A DNA stretch of 64,000 nucleotides from Lolium rigidum (GCF_022539505.1 NC_061508.1:346593484-346657483), one strand, 5' to 3'; counted from the stretch's first letter, positions 33,272 through 44,699 are shown. The notes: generated by a model not told the origin, from the letters alone. Program-made: numbers and translations.

Positions 33272-34939
33272 CTCGACACGGAAAGAAGTCCATATAACCC
33301 CCTAACTATTGAGTTTGGAACGCTAACCCCCCCTAACTATTAATTGGGACATATAACCCCCTTATGTATGCAATACCGGTCAATTAACCCCCTCAGGTCC
33401 TGATGGCTGTTTTGCTAGGTGGTTTTGTCCACGTGGACCGGTCCAGTCACACCCCCTTCATCGAACACCCTTCTGGTCTGGTCGCACGTGATGACTCCTC
33501 TCTAACATTTTCCCCTCACTGTCACGATGTTAGGGTCCCTCATCGGCGGCGGACGGAAGCGTCGCCGCCTTAGGTCAAAGCCATACCTCGCTGCAAGCCT
33601 GGAGCCTCGATTGAGCACCACCGCAGATTCTCTGAGCGGTTGATGCTCCGTGGCACTGTCTAGCGTGCTGAAGCTCGTCGCCACCGTTGTGGTCGCTCTG
33701 AGCCTCGATTGAGCACTGCCGCATGTGCTTCGAGCGGCCGTTGCTCCATGGTGATCTCCAGCACCAACGCATCGGCCGCAAGTTAAGTGTGCATCCGCAA
33801 TCTTCCTCCCTCCCTGTAAGTAGCAACATCACGGGAATTTCCTTGGTACTCTGTAGCTTGTAGTTGTAGTGCAGAGCAACCACCGGTTCAGTGGCATGGC
33901 CTGCAGTTGATTTGTGATGTCTGCAGATTCAAAAACAATTTGACAGGAAGCTCCATCTATGTGATATACTCAGTATGTGTTGTGTTACTGAAGCTGTTTC
34001 AAGAACTGAAGCCGTTGCTGGAGATGGGGAAGAGAATCTTTCTAACTTTCAAACATCTTGCTGAATTACAGAGTACAAGGCAGCGGATATATCAGATGGT
34101 GATCTACTCATATACCATAAGATGCACCTTTTTCATTTTCAAGTATACAGTGCAAAATAGAAGAGTTGAAAAACATATCACCGCCTGTGACTTGCGAATC
34201 AATCAGACTGAAGTTCCCATGTTATTTCAAATATCTTAATTCATAAGTAATTCGCATAGCCTTTTTATTTTACAAACAGTGAGAGGCTAACTTTTTCTTA
34301 TTCAGACTTACAGCAACATGATCATCGCAGGCAATGTGAAGTGTTCTCCTATGCATCGAACTGCAGTGGAATCTTTTGGACAGTTACCATGGACTCTCTT
34401 GGACCACCATCATTTGCTGATTTCATTTTTCCGATAGAAAAAACAGACTGCCTGTAGCATCGATCTATTGATTGTTACAGAAAAACAGGGACCCGAATTC
34501 AGTGTTCTCCTCTGCATCAGATTGGACCTCTATTTGTCGACAGGAGAGAGGAACAGAGCGGCGTGAGTGGAGCGGAGCGGCGCGAGAACTCGACCAAGCC
34601 ATGCCGTCCTCCACTCCTGAAGAAGTACCGCCGATCATCGGCCTCGTCGACTGGAGAGAGAGCGGAGTGCCATGGAGAGGAGCGAAGTGGAGCGGCAGTA
34701 GCGAAGCAGAGAGAGGAGGTTCGGTGCGGCCTGTTTCGACCGGACCAGGTACCGCCTAACCTAATACCACTGTCCACATGGACAAAACCACCTATCAAAA
34801 CAGCCATCAGAGACTGAGGGGGTTAATTAACCGGTATTGGATACTTAGGGGGGTTATGTGTCCCATTTAATAGTTAGGGGGGGTTAGCGTCCCAAAGACA
34901 ATAGTTATGGGGGTTATGTGAACTTCTTTCCTCGACACG
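33272..34939. mobile_element. Mutator-like element with 160-bp inverted ends
   Basis: The element (33281-34930, 1650 bp) starts GAAAGAAGTCCATATAACCC and ends with the inverse GGGTTATGTGAACTTCTTTC. The inverted similarity runs about 160 bp on each side. A perfect 9-bp target duplication CTCGACACG flanks it (33272-33280 and 34931-34939). These are the marks of a Mutator-superfamily element. No transposase is visible, so it is non-autonomous. The interior holds possible captured sequence, including a tandem pair of about 97 bp based on GAGCCTCGATTGAGCAC (33602 and 33699). Confidence 0.9.
33907..34239 (+). CDS. Unidentified small ORF inside the Mutator-like element
   Basis: An open frame of 110 codons reading KLFQELKPLLEMGKRIF and QSTRQRIYQ. 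I recognise no family. It lies between the inverted ends and could be part of captured host sequence or a chance ORF. There is no visible promoter. Confidence 0.15.
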   Translation: MICDVCRFKNNLTGSSIYVIYSVCVVLLKLFQELKPLLEMGKRIFLTFKHLAELQSTRQRIYQMVIYSYTIRCTFFIFKYTVQNRRVEKHITACDLRINQTEVPMLFQIS

Positions 34940-37891
34940 CGAGTATGAAGTAGGCACGTCGCATAGTGCGACTCATGAGCATGAGTTAGGAAGTAAAGCT
35001 CGTCCAACTAGCAAGTTCGCTATAACCGAGTAGATAAAATAATTTTTTTTTTGCTCACTCACAAACTCGCGAGTAGCTTTCTAAGAACTACTCAACAAGC
35101 AACATGTATGAATGTATGATGCGTTTTTAGAATCTATGGTTGTCTCATGTAGAGGACTCCGAAACAAACGTTTCCTAAATTTTATTGTTATTGTCTCTTT
35201 TGAAATTCTCGAAAAACTCTCAGCGCTAGCATCAGTTCCATACTTGAAGACCTCTGAAACATTTTTTTTTCTTTTCACCGAGTTAATTGAGCGAAACGAG
35301 TTATCAGTAGACTTTGCTCTTTTAACTCGAACTCGTTCGATGAAAAAGTTTAAACTCGCATCTCCACGTTATACGACGAGTTCGTGTCGAGCCGAATTGA
35401 CTAGTGTGTTACTTGTTTAATTCGAGAGTTTCAAGCCCTACCGATGGAGTAGGTCTTAAGACAACGTCATTTAAGAGGAAACAATATAAGTACCAAACAA
35501 GTTTACAACCATTAAATTTCTTATCGTGGATTTAGTAGTTTAATGTATAATTTGTACAAAACTATTATACTTCTTTAATATGTGCAAATATATACCAATG
35601 TTGTTAATTATTAGTTCCATTTTTCTATTGCATATGCTTGTAATGTATTTCTTGAAAATATTTTTGACGACTGCATAACCTATATAGTGTATGTATTTAT
35701 GAGTGCATCATTTTATAGGACGAGCTACATGTAAAATCATATTTTGAATCTTCAAAAAAATTGAAAATAAATCTGCATTAGTTGGTGATATATATCACAA
35801 GTCTGTAAAATTTCAGTTCGAAATTCGTTTTGATCTGGTCTAAACAAAAATGACAAAAAATGTAGATCTAGGAACAGTGAACAGTACACATTTTCCAAAT
35901 CTTCAAAACTGTCATAATTTGTTATTTTTGTGTAGACCAGATTACAACGAGTTTTGGATTGACACTTTGCACGATTGTGGAATACATGATTAGCTACATC
36001 CAGATTTTTTTTCCACAATTTTTTGAAACTTGGAAATACCGATTTTGATTTTGTTTGTAAAACATCCTATGTATAGCCCGAGCTACAAGTGAGTTTTCGA
36101 TGTATTTATGGATTATATATCACAACAAATACCTTAATAGTGATTTCTAGTGTAAGATTATTTAAGCATATTTATATAACATATAGAATGTGTGACATGA
36201 GATTTAGTTTTTTTTGGGATCAGATGTGTCTTGCAAGGGATTCAAATGTAAGTTCACAACATGTGCATATGTACAATAACCACAACAGCCGATGAATATT
36301 AATGACTTGGATTCTGGTATGGTTGTATCTATCAAATTTGATTAATTAATATGTTTGTTTGCAATGTGCTTGCTATCAGCATGTGCATAAAAGTGCCCCA
36401 GCAAATTTTGAGATGGAACAATGTCCCAAATTAATTATGAAAATTTGTTTAACTAGATTTGAACAACATATGCTACTTTTATTAGGGAGAAATTAGCAGG
36501 CTAAACTTATAATCACCTATCATCTTGGTTTTTATATATTGTCCAGGTGGACATGGTCCGATAGATTGAATATTTTATTACATGAAGATATTCAAGAGTC
36601 TTCTGGATGTAATGGATAATACTATCTATATACTTATATAATTAATCTTTCAGACCCTAATTCTGTTATAGACGAATTTGCATTGTATTAATATTGGCAT
36701 GAACAATAGCACGTGTGGCCTTTGGATTTGCATATAACTATATGAAATCTCTATTGCAACACTTAGTACGTAACGTAATTATGTGTTCCATCTCAAAAGA
36801 AAATTGTACTACGTTCAAACAAGCCATCATATTTTTCATAGTGATTAACGTTTGTTTGATCCGTTCCTGACAATGATAATAATACCGGAGTGATGTCCTG
36901 GCTGAAAGACATTACTTCTAAGGCCTTCGCCAATGCATCAATTTTGTATCATGCATGAACGTGACTTGGCTAACTTTTTTTTTTGCCTATGACCGCGCCC
37001 AAGAGTTCTATGATATAAGTACTCTCTTTCATTATTAACTATGTATCGACATCAGTATTTCGTCTATGATACCGCACTAATTAAGATACAAGAATCGTGA
37101 AGGCTGAACTCAAACCTACAAGCTCACAAAGTCCTATTCCCTCCACAAGTGGACCCTTCGCGGTAAAACTATGTTTCTTGGAGGAATTGAGCGAAAGAAA
37201 TAGAAATTTGTCAAGTTAGGGTAGAAATACATTATTTAGTCTTCATTATTTTGCCTCAAAAGTTATTTGTATATTCTTGTCTTGAAAAAAATGGATTATC
37301 GTTCATTCTAATCCGTTTGGTGAATTGATTTCATGCATGTAATTCTACATTTTGGATGGCTGAGATTTTTTGTTTCCAATAGTAACCTCGGTCTTCCGTT
37401 GCTCTCTAGTAAAATAAATGGAATGGTAATTAAAACCTTGCCATGTATATAAAAAACAATGTGTTGAGTATATACAGATATATACCATCGATGAATACAC
37501 AAGCAAACCGACTGAACACGGATTTTCTACCGTGCATGGTTCCTACATTGTATAAATCCAACATTGATGGCGCTTCATGATCCGTGAGACGCATGTTTCG
37601 CAATACACTGTATTGTTCAAAAAAAAAACGTCCGAATCTCGCTACAATATACATGGTGGGTCCTTGCAAAGTCTGTGCAAGGTTAGGGTCCTCACCTCCG
37701 CCATGAACCGCCTAGCACAGCCGTAACCCACGAGGAAGAAGAGATGTGTGGCGATGATTCCAAGCTGACTGGCTCGATTCCAAGCTCATTGGCTCGATTT
37801 CCTCCGTGTTGACGACAGGGCGTGGGATAGGGACAAGGGGTTGCCGGCTTCGTTAACGGGTGACCGCAAAATCGATCGGCGGAGGCAGGGG
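34940..37891. other. AT-rich intergenic sequence, about 3 kb
   Basis: No credible gene. Near 35720 and 36080 there are two direct copies of GAGCTACA-type text that may border a small repeat with stretches such as CAGTTCGAAATTCG. The rest shows no structure I can name. Confidence 0.35.
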
Positions 37892-38353
37892 GACTAGCAT
37901 CAATGTTCAAGAAATTGTGAATCGCTAACTTATCAGTCAGCCTTAAAATGGAGATTAATCGCTTATCAGACGATTAATCGATTTTATCAGTCGACCATTT
38001 ATTGGCTTATTTTTTTGTAAATTCTAATTTTCGACACTAAATTTTCTATAATATGCTATGTATAGACAATATTGAAGCATTGAACAGAAGTATTACATTG
38101 ATTCCTTGCATTTGAATCAACAAAAATGGAACTATTGAGCTAATGCATAGTTCTACAAGACTATAGAAGCGTAAATATCGAAATTTTAGTAAAAATCGGC
38201 CAAAATATCGGTCATTCGACTAAAAATTGGCCGAAATATCGGTGCGGCGATAAATTTGCCGAGATGTCGAAATCTTATCGGTAACCAGCCGATTCATGAT
38301 AAATCAGCTGATAAATCGGTATCTCGGCCGATTTTTTGAACAATGACTAGCAT
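37892..38353. mobile_element. 444-bp MITE-like element with 9-bp target duplication
   Basis: GACTAGCAT flanks the block at 37892-37900 and 38345-38353. The ends are roughly inverted (CAATGTTCAAGAAATT and, inverted, ATTGTTCAAAAAATC). The interior is rich in ATCGGCC and CGATTAATCG motifs. A 9-bp duplication with short inverted ends suggests a small Mutator-like MITE. Confidence 0.65.
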
Positions 38354-39097
38354 AGGCTTTTGCCTTTCTGAATTAAGCATTTTGTTGTCAGTTCAACTTG
38401 TAAAAGAAATACAACATTCAATTTGGTTTTATCAAAGAGGTAGGAGAGATAGGATTCCCAAATCTAAGACAGGCGAACAATGTGTGCCCGTGAAAAGGAA
38501 AGAAGAGGGGAAAATTTGAGAAGAGCAGGTGAGCGCACCTTCACATTTTTTGACTTTTTTTTATATCTCTCAAACTATATAATTTATCAATTTGATTTTT
38601 TTGCAGTTCTCTCAAAAATATAAAATATAATGAGGGAAAAATAGTTCTTTTTTTTGCAATCTCAAATTTCAAATTATATTAAAATTTAAAATAAATTCTT
38701 GAAATATATAGGAGTACATGTTTTTCCCACATTCTAGTTTTTATGTTTAAGTGATCTGCAAAATTTCAAGTTCAAAGATTGTGTGGTGTAAGTAATACAA
38801 ATACTCCGTATGATCTGCAAGATTTCAAGTTCAATTTTGATGCAATGTGGACAGTTCAGATGCATGATGCGCACTGAGCAGAAAGTCCTCTCTCGTGTGT
38901 TGCAGTTCACTCGCGTGTGTACTATCGGAGAACAGCAGCACAGAAAGGTTATCTTGCTATTGAAGGACCAGAGGATTGCTTGAAGAAATCTGGAGACAGA
39001 CGAGACGTGAGTGGACGCACGGGTCAGTACCACCCACAGACCCTTTCACCTACACCACCACCCTCCTCTGAATTCGTCGTCTAGATAGCACCATCTT
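38354..39097. other. Host-like sequence; from about 38940 homologous to 61940
   Basis: No gene is seen in 38354-38940. Two similar stretches around CTGCAAAATTTCAAGTTCAA (38756 and 38816) form a short local repeat. From about 38940 to 39097 the sequence matches the start of the second segment copy near 61940-62090. Confidence 0.5.
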
Positions 39098-39485
39098 TTA
39101 GAGCATCTCCAGTCGCGTCCCCCAAACCGTCCCCCCAAGGGATTTGGGCGCGCCGGACAAAAAAAGCGTTCCAGCCGCGTCCCCCAAAGCCCTTTTTTGT
39201 CCGGCGCGCCCCCATTCGGTGTCCGGCGCCCCGAGCCCGTCCCCGTCCCACAGGGGACGCACCGGGGACGCCGGACACAACGAAAAGCGAGGCGGGGAGT
39301 GGCGGGGCCGACCCGTCCGCGGCACAATTAATTTAAACCTAACCGTCGCCTACCTCGCGACGGAAGTTGATTGGCGCGCAGCGACGGTGCGAGTTCCCGC
39401 AGAGGGCGCGGCGACGCGTCCCGTCGCGCCTAGCTCTGCGTGCCGGCGTTAATGAGCGCCACCGCTCCTCCGCCTCCCTCCGGCC

Positions 39486-39493
39486 TATAAAAA
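39486..39493 (+). promoter_or_regulatory. TATA box of the B3-like gene in element 1
   Basis: TATAAAAA about 92 bp before the ATG at 39585, followed by a CT-rich leader with AAACCCTAGCCGCCACC just upstream of the start region. The same leader motif (AAACCCTAGCCGCCAC) precedes the paralogous gene in element 2. Confidence 0.65.
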
Positions 39494-39584
39494 GGGGCGC
39501 CTCTCATCGTCCCTCTCACACACAAACCCTAGCGCCTCTCTCCCAAACCCTAGCCGCCACCATCTCTCAACAAGACTCGACGCT

Positions 39585-40038
39585 ATGTCTGGTAGAGGCG
39601 GACCTCGCGGTCGCGGCCGTGGTCGTGGTCGTGGTCGTGGCCACGCCTTCATCATCGTCGGAGATGGACGTGGAGCCGGACGTCCTGTTCGAGTTCGTCC
39701 ACGTCCTCAAGGGCGACCCGCGCGGCATCCAGAGGCTGCCGGACTCCTTCGCCGAGTACGTCGGCGGCGTACGCCCGCGCACGATGCATCTGCGGGAGCA
39801 TTCGTGCGGCTACTGCCGGTGGATCGTCAAGGCGATCAACGACGCGCGCGGTAAGATGTACCTCAACATCGGCTGGGAGAAGTTCGCGCGCCACCACAGC
39901 CTCCAAGCCGGCTTCATCCTCGTGTTTTCCTACCTCGGCAACAGGGACATGAAGGTCAAGGTCTTCGACGAGAGGCGCTGCCTCCGGGACTACCACGTCG
40001 ACAGGGACGACGACAGCACCGACGAGGAGGACGACTGA
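39585..40038 (+). pseudogene. RG-rich B3-domain-like gene in Harbinger-like element 1, one frameshift
   Basis: From ATG 39585 the frame encodes an RG-rich head (MSGRGGPRGRGRGRGRGRG). The following domain is in the next frame, starting around SSSSEMDVEP at 39664 and ending at TGA 40036-40038. So one small indel lies near 39640-39660. The domain reads FEFVHVLKGDPRGIQRLPDS, FAEYVGG, CRWIVKAI, GKMYLNIGWEKFARHHSL, GFILVFSYLGN and KVKVFDERRC. This matches the plant B3 (REM-type) DNA-binding fold in length and order: LP..FA, W.V, YL..GW..FA..H.L, VF.Y, and F. An acidic tail follows (DDDSTDEEDD). The role would be nuclear DNA binding; that is inferred. TATA and leader are present, so it may be transcribed. 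Confidence 0.65.
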
Positions 40039-40786
40039 ATGAGTGTTGTTTCTTCGCAGCGAATACGTGCACGGAGGTTTCTGCCTGTTCGCCTCATCGG
40101 TAGAACCAACAACGGCACCATCCTCCCGCTGGATTTTCCAGTTTAGGTGACTGGGTGTGCCCTCGAGTGTTCTTTCTTAGCAGCGAACACACGAAACCTT
40201 CGATGCACGGCCTAATTAGGTTTAGTTTCTTTGCAATATTTTATATTTGTGTCCACCATGGTTCAAACTATGTATTAGTTTGTGGAAAACCATGTTCCAA
40301 ACTGTGTTTTCGTGTAAACCACGTTCCAAATTATGTATTAGTTTGTGGAAATTGAAATAAAAATGCCAGAAAAATTATTTTAAATGTTTGGGGGCGGCGT
40401 TTGGGGGACGCGGCCGGGGAGCGACGTCCCCCAAACGCGGCACGAACGAAACACGTCCCCCAAACGCTCGATCCGGCGCGGTTTGGGGGACGGTTTGGGG
40501 GACGCGACTGGAGATGCTCTTAGCATCTTCTATCAGGGCATCTTCAGCGGATCTTCAGCGGCGCGACGCTGTGGACGCCAAAATAAATATTTTTGTCCGC
40601 GCATCCGTTTGCGTCTGGGGTGGCACCAATAAGTATTTTTTACTTTTTATTCCCTCTTCTCCATTTAAACATAGTTCCAAACATTACATATTGGAACATG
40701 GTTTACACAAACTAATATATAGTTAGAAACATGGTTTACGCAAACTAATACATAGTTTGAACATGGTTGACACAAACAAAAACATT

Positions 40787-41235
40787 TTAAAAAAAGAAAC
40801 CAGTTGTGTCGAACACCTTGACGATCATCTCGCCGTCCCCCTCATAAAGGAAGGTGAGTTGGCAGCCGGGCTCGAGCGCGAGGTCGCGGGCGAACTTGCC
40901 CCATCTCGTGTGCAGGTACATTTTGCCCTGCCGTCGAACAAGACTTCGACAGTCCACCGGCAGAAGTTGCAGTTGGCCTCCCGTAGCTGCAAGTGCGCCG
41001 GCTCGACGCTGTCGACGAACTCGGCGAACTTATCCGGGAGCCGCTTGATGCCGAGTGGGTCGTCGTCGATGCGGAGGAGGAACTCGAAGCAGCGGTCCTC
41101 CTGCGAAGACGAGGAGGACGCAGGCGACGGCGAGCGTGAGGCCGTAGCTGCTCCACCATGGAGGCCCCTGCCCCGGCCCCAGGGGTGCCCAGGCCCGCGG
41201 CCCCGACCGCCTCGCCGGCCACCATGACCCACCAT
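40787..41235 (-). pseudogene. RG-rich B3-domain-like gene in Harbinger-like element 2, one frameshift
   Basis: From ATG 41235 the protein starts MVGHGGRRGGRGRGPGHPWG, then a serine-rich linker (SPSPASSSSSQED) and the B3-like domain: FEFLLRIDDDPLGIKRLPDK, FAEFVDS, LQLREANCNFCRWTVEVL, FDGRAK. Near 40925 the frame slips by one base. The other frame continues MYLHTRWGKFARDLALEPG, LTFLYEGDGEM and VKVFDTTG, closing at TAA 40787-40789. The order of motifs is that of the copy in element 1, with the same RG head. The acidic tail of copy 1 is absent because the frame ends earlier. A TATA box and similar leader precede it. The head-to-tail layout supports common descent of the cargo. Confidence 0.65.
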
Positions 41236-41349
41236 GGATTTCCTCGCGGGCCTGGCTGCGTCGCAGAAAGAACTAGGTGGCTCTACGGTGGAGTTTGTGG
41301 CGGCTAGGGTTTGTTTAGAGGAGTGGATGAGGAAGAAGAACGCGCCCAC

Positions 41350-41357
41350 TTTATATA
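41350..41357 (-). promoter_or_regulatory. TATA box of the B3-like gene in element 2
   Basis: TATATAAA on the minus strand, about 115 bp before the ATG at 41235. The leader contains AAACCCTAGCCGCCAC as in element 1. Confidence 0.6.
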
Positions 41358-41717
41358 GACCGAAGGCCGGAGACGGCCGCGGGACGCGTGGCGTCGCCAT
41401 TACTGCGTTGGCGGAGGTGGGCGGCGGCCGCTCGGCAGCCGAGGCATCGTCATTAACGTGGCGCAGACTGCCGAAGCGACGCAATGGCGCCAGTCGCTGG
41501 CGCGCCTGAAAAAACGCATCGACGCAGGATCGCTGCCAGGCGAGCCCGACGAAACGTCCGCCAGATGCGAGCGGACACTTTGCATTCGCGCAGCGTCCGG
41601 AGAGACGCATCGAAAATACATATTTGGACGAGATTTGCGTCGCCGTGGTCCGATTACTTTGCGTCGTCTCGCCGAAGGTGGTACCAGACGTATTTTTAAC
41701 GGTAGCTGGAGATGCTC

Positions 41718-43215
41718 TCACTCCCCAATTCGACAGGTCACGGCCGAAAGTCACATCTCCTGTGACGGAAATCCGAGGTCGTGGGCGGATAGAAACGGTA
41801 TATTCCGCATGGATTTCTGACAACACGGGTTGTCCATTTGCCACTTCCATCCACAGGTCATTTCCTGTCCCCAGATGATGGTGCCAGGGATTGCTAGTTC
41901 TTCCACCTGGTTTGACAAGATATGTGTGGATGGCAAGCCTGATTAGATCGATGGTCCTGCCTGACGGACAGCTATCCATGCGATCAGTGATTATAACGAT
42001 CGTGATCGCCATCTTGTCTGAAGAAAAATTCTCGGTGTTCTCATCGTGCAGGCCTTAATTTCTCCTTGCCAATTACACATGTCTGTTAGTGATCGTTCCA
42101 TTTTGCTTTTCAAGAATGCTAAAATCTGTATGTACTGCACCTTTTTTCTTGCGTGCGATCTTGTCCGAAGAAAACTGTTTAATCTTCCGTAACTTTTTCT
42201 TGCACTGATCGTTCAATTTTGGTTTCATGAATGTTGAAATTTGTATGTACTGCGCCTTTCTCCTGCATGCCGTCTTGTCTGAAGAAAACTGTTTTTCTAC
42301 TGCAACTTCTTCTTGAAGGACGACCAGCTAGCACAGAAAATGCCACACCGACCATTTTCGTTGCCAGCGGCTGCTTTTGAAATATTTCATGGACTGAGCT
42401 TTTCTTGTAAAACCAGTAGCATACGAACTTGTTTGGTTTCTGCGACTGTCTAATATACTGCATTCTGAACTTCCTTTCGTGTTTGCGCCTGTTCAACACA
42501 TGATTTTCAGACATTGTGTGTTAATCTTATTCATGCAGGTGGATTTTTGCCAAACTATTACTAGGAGCTAGCAATAGCATTATAGCACGCTATTATTAGG
42601 AGCACATATTAACTCAAGCTAAAAGACTTAAAATATGGATGAATCAATTCCCCGCGCATCATCCGAGCCAAGAAAACCGTGGCAAACAGCCGCATTCAGA
42701 AAGTAGTAGCTAGCTAGCTAGTGGCCAACACAATCACTGCTGTTCAGAGCAACAATCCCATAAACAATCTTCTCTAATGTGCCATGCTTCGATTACACAC
42801 CAGTATTATAAACTGGCCACGTAGTCCTCCTGCCCTTCCCTCGCTTATGCAAAAGATATGTGTAGCCTAACGGCCTGACCATGATTGAGACGCCATCAAC
42901 TTGGCCTACGTGGAAGCATTCAAGTTGCCTTACTAGCTATATATAGTTTGTACTCATGAATGGTTTATTGGCCTGTGGCTGAATAAATTAACACACTGGA
43001 CACTCACAAGGGCACAGAACCTTGTCCTAGATTCCATTTATTGGCAACTAAACACCGTTGGGAGAGACAACACACTAGCATGCCTACTTGTGCAGAGAAT
43101 TTTCTGCTGCTTTAACTGCTTTTGCCACTGGCTAGGATGCCATGTGTTCATTATATTCCTCCCGTAGTTCAGCAGCCATAAAAATAACAATCTTCCGAAG
43201 GATCATATAAGATAA
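41718..43215. repeat. Duplicated host segment, copy 1
   Basis: Matches 62098-63930 in order. Anchors: GGTCATTTCCTGTCCCCAGA, GATTAGATCGATGGTCCTGC, CATCTTGTCTGAAGAAAA, AATTCCCCGCGCATCATC, TCCTAGATTCCA and TGTGTTCATTATATTCCTCC. No ORF is conserved, so it looks like regulatory or intergenic DNA, with a TATATATAG motif near 42943. This copy holds two tandem units of about 120 bp (42082-42203 and 42204-42318), where the second copy has one. It contains the paralogous empty sites for the two MITEs of copy 2. Confidence 0.75.
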
Positions 43216-43953
43216 TTCATCTAGTAGTACTATTAGATATATTTTGCTAGCGGTTGAGTGAGTCGTGGCATGCATGCATATCAGACGCTGGCCTGTTTCT
43301 GTTCTGTTTGCCTATTTGACTATGGACATTGCAAATTGTTTATGGGTTCAGGAGATTGATGCCGAATGATCTCTCTCGTCGCGCAGATTTTCATAACGAC
43401 TTACTCTATCCCTGGCAAGATCTAATGACAGAAGCATAATCATGATCAGAGATATACAGAGCTGATTAGGATAATTAAACTAGTGGATGATACCTCTCCT
43501 CGAAACGAGGAAAGGAAATGGACTCATTGAGATCTCGGCCGGTGCATGCATGTTTCGTGAATATTCTTTGGCAATGATGCGCGCGAGACGACGTGCGTGA
43601 GGAGTTGATATACAGATTCAGACAGATCCTTAGCATGGTGGATCGCTTCGATGTTCCGGTTCCAACGACAGTCGACAGCAGAATTTTGTGGAGATCTCGC
43701 GCGCATTTCCCCGACACAGCCAATGTGGACGACAGTTTTTTGGTGCCGGGAGCTGATCGAACGAATGGAGCAAAACGGAGCGACGTCACTGATCAAAATC
43801 GTCTCTGAACCTCGAATCTCCTAGCGATGATTACTGGGGTAGCTGGATTCTCTCTTCGGAGTATTGGTTTCATCAGTTTGATTCTTCGATGATATAAAAA
43901 AAAATGTTGCTGATTGCGTGCACTGACGCCCGAGCGTGCATGCTCAATCCCAT
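43216..43953. other. Intergenic sequence
   Basis: No gene is recognised. Short overlapping ORFs on both strands near 43475-43800 show no known motif. Confidence 0.35.
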
Positions 43954-44102
43954 GTGGTTCGAGAACAACAACAACAACAACAACAACAACTAAATTTTTC
44001 AGTCCCAAACAAGTTAGGGTAGACTAGAGTTAAAACCCATAAGATCTCGAAACCGAGTCATGATTCCAGAACGTGGATAGCTAACTTCCAGTGGTTCGAG
44101 AA
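43954..44102 (-). mobile_element. Au-type SINE fragment with 12-bp target duplication
   Basis: GTGGTTCGAGAA flanks the insert at 43954-43965 and 44091-44102. On the minus strand the insert reads CATGACTCGGTTTCGAGATC, TCTAGTCTACCC, AACTTGTTTGGGACT and ends in about nine TTG repeats, the 3' end I recall for Au SINEs. The tRNA-like head is missing, so it is 5'-truncated. Confidence 0.75.
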
Positions 44103-44699
44103 GCCCACATAAATAGATTTGCATGGTTTGTTACAACACAAAGTAGATGATTGAGCAAAGAAGCGGATCAAATTGTTGGTTTGACTCGAAGGAAACCCTA
44201 GAACAATACATGGCAGGGAGAAATAGGATGGGTTCGGGGGGAGAGAGAGAGAGGATACCACAAAAAAAATAGCATTTCATGGCTGACAAACCCATAATGC
44301 ATGGTTTCATGTAAAATTCGACTCCAACATAACAGCAAACTCATAGCTATTCCTAACTCTGTCACCTTTTTCGTTAATTTGGCACACATAGTGGATATTC
44401 TAAGTGTTTGACTCTTAATTTAACTTTATTCAGATGATATTTTGCTACACCAATCAGCACAGGAGGTTCCCTTCTTTCCCGAGACAGAAAAAAAGAGATG
44501 CTGGAAAATAAAGTTCTCCCTCACAGTGCTTGGAAAAACTGAGCATTTGCGAGAAAAAATTCAAATATATTGATTTTATTTTGCGAAAAGTCTGTCGATC
44601 GATCTATTCATAATCCTCAACAGCAGTAATGGAAAACCCCAAATAAGTAGATGTTAAATTATCTACATAATAAGTAGTAAAAAAACCCAGTGAAGTGGT
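44103..44699. other. Intergenic sequence
   Basis: AT-rich, with no gene seen. Contains a short GA repeat (44240-44253). Confidence 0.35.

Larger units (their letters stand above)
39098..40522. mobile_element. Harbinger-like element 1, carrying a B3-like gene
   Basis: The element (39101-40519, 1419 bp) has near-perfect inverted ends: GAGCATCTCCAGTCGCGTCC at the left and its inverse at the right, extended by CCCCAAACCGTCCCCC. TTA flanks both sides (39098-39100 and 40520-40522), the 3-bp target duplication of PIF/Harbinger and Tourist elements. No transposase is present. The paralogous segment near 62090 lacks it. Its cargo is a small gene with its own TATA box. Confidence 0.88.
40533..41720. 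mobile_element. Harbinger-like element 2, carrying a B3-like gene in the opposite direction
   Basis: The element (40536-41717, 1182 bp) has ends GGGCATCTTCAGC and, inverted, GAGCATCTCCAGC (two mismatches), flanked by TCA (40533-40535 and 41718-41720). It starts 14 bases after the target duplication of element 1. No transposase is seen. TCA departs from the usual TTA or TAA, so the boundary is slightly less certain than for element 1. The cargo gene is a paralogue of the one in element 1. Confidence 0.75.

Noticed and set aside
39367..39663. Upstream half of the 223-codon ORF, with a poly-valine run
   Set aside because: The valine run is the RG-repeat DNA read in the wrong frame, and the stretch includes the promoter and leader.
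41236..42012. N-terminal extension of the minus-strand B3-like ORF (395 codons in total)
   Set aside because: It crosses the transposon end and the TATA box. The ATG at 41235 after the conserved leader is the better start.
43475..43808. Overlapping ORFs of 71-104 codons on both strands
   Set aside because: They are mutually antisense, without motif, start context or homologous copy in the window.
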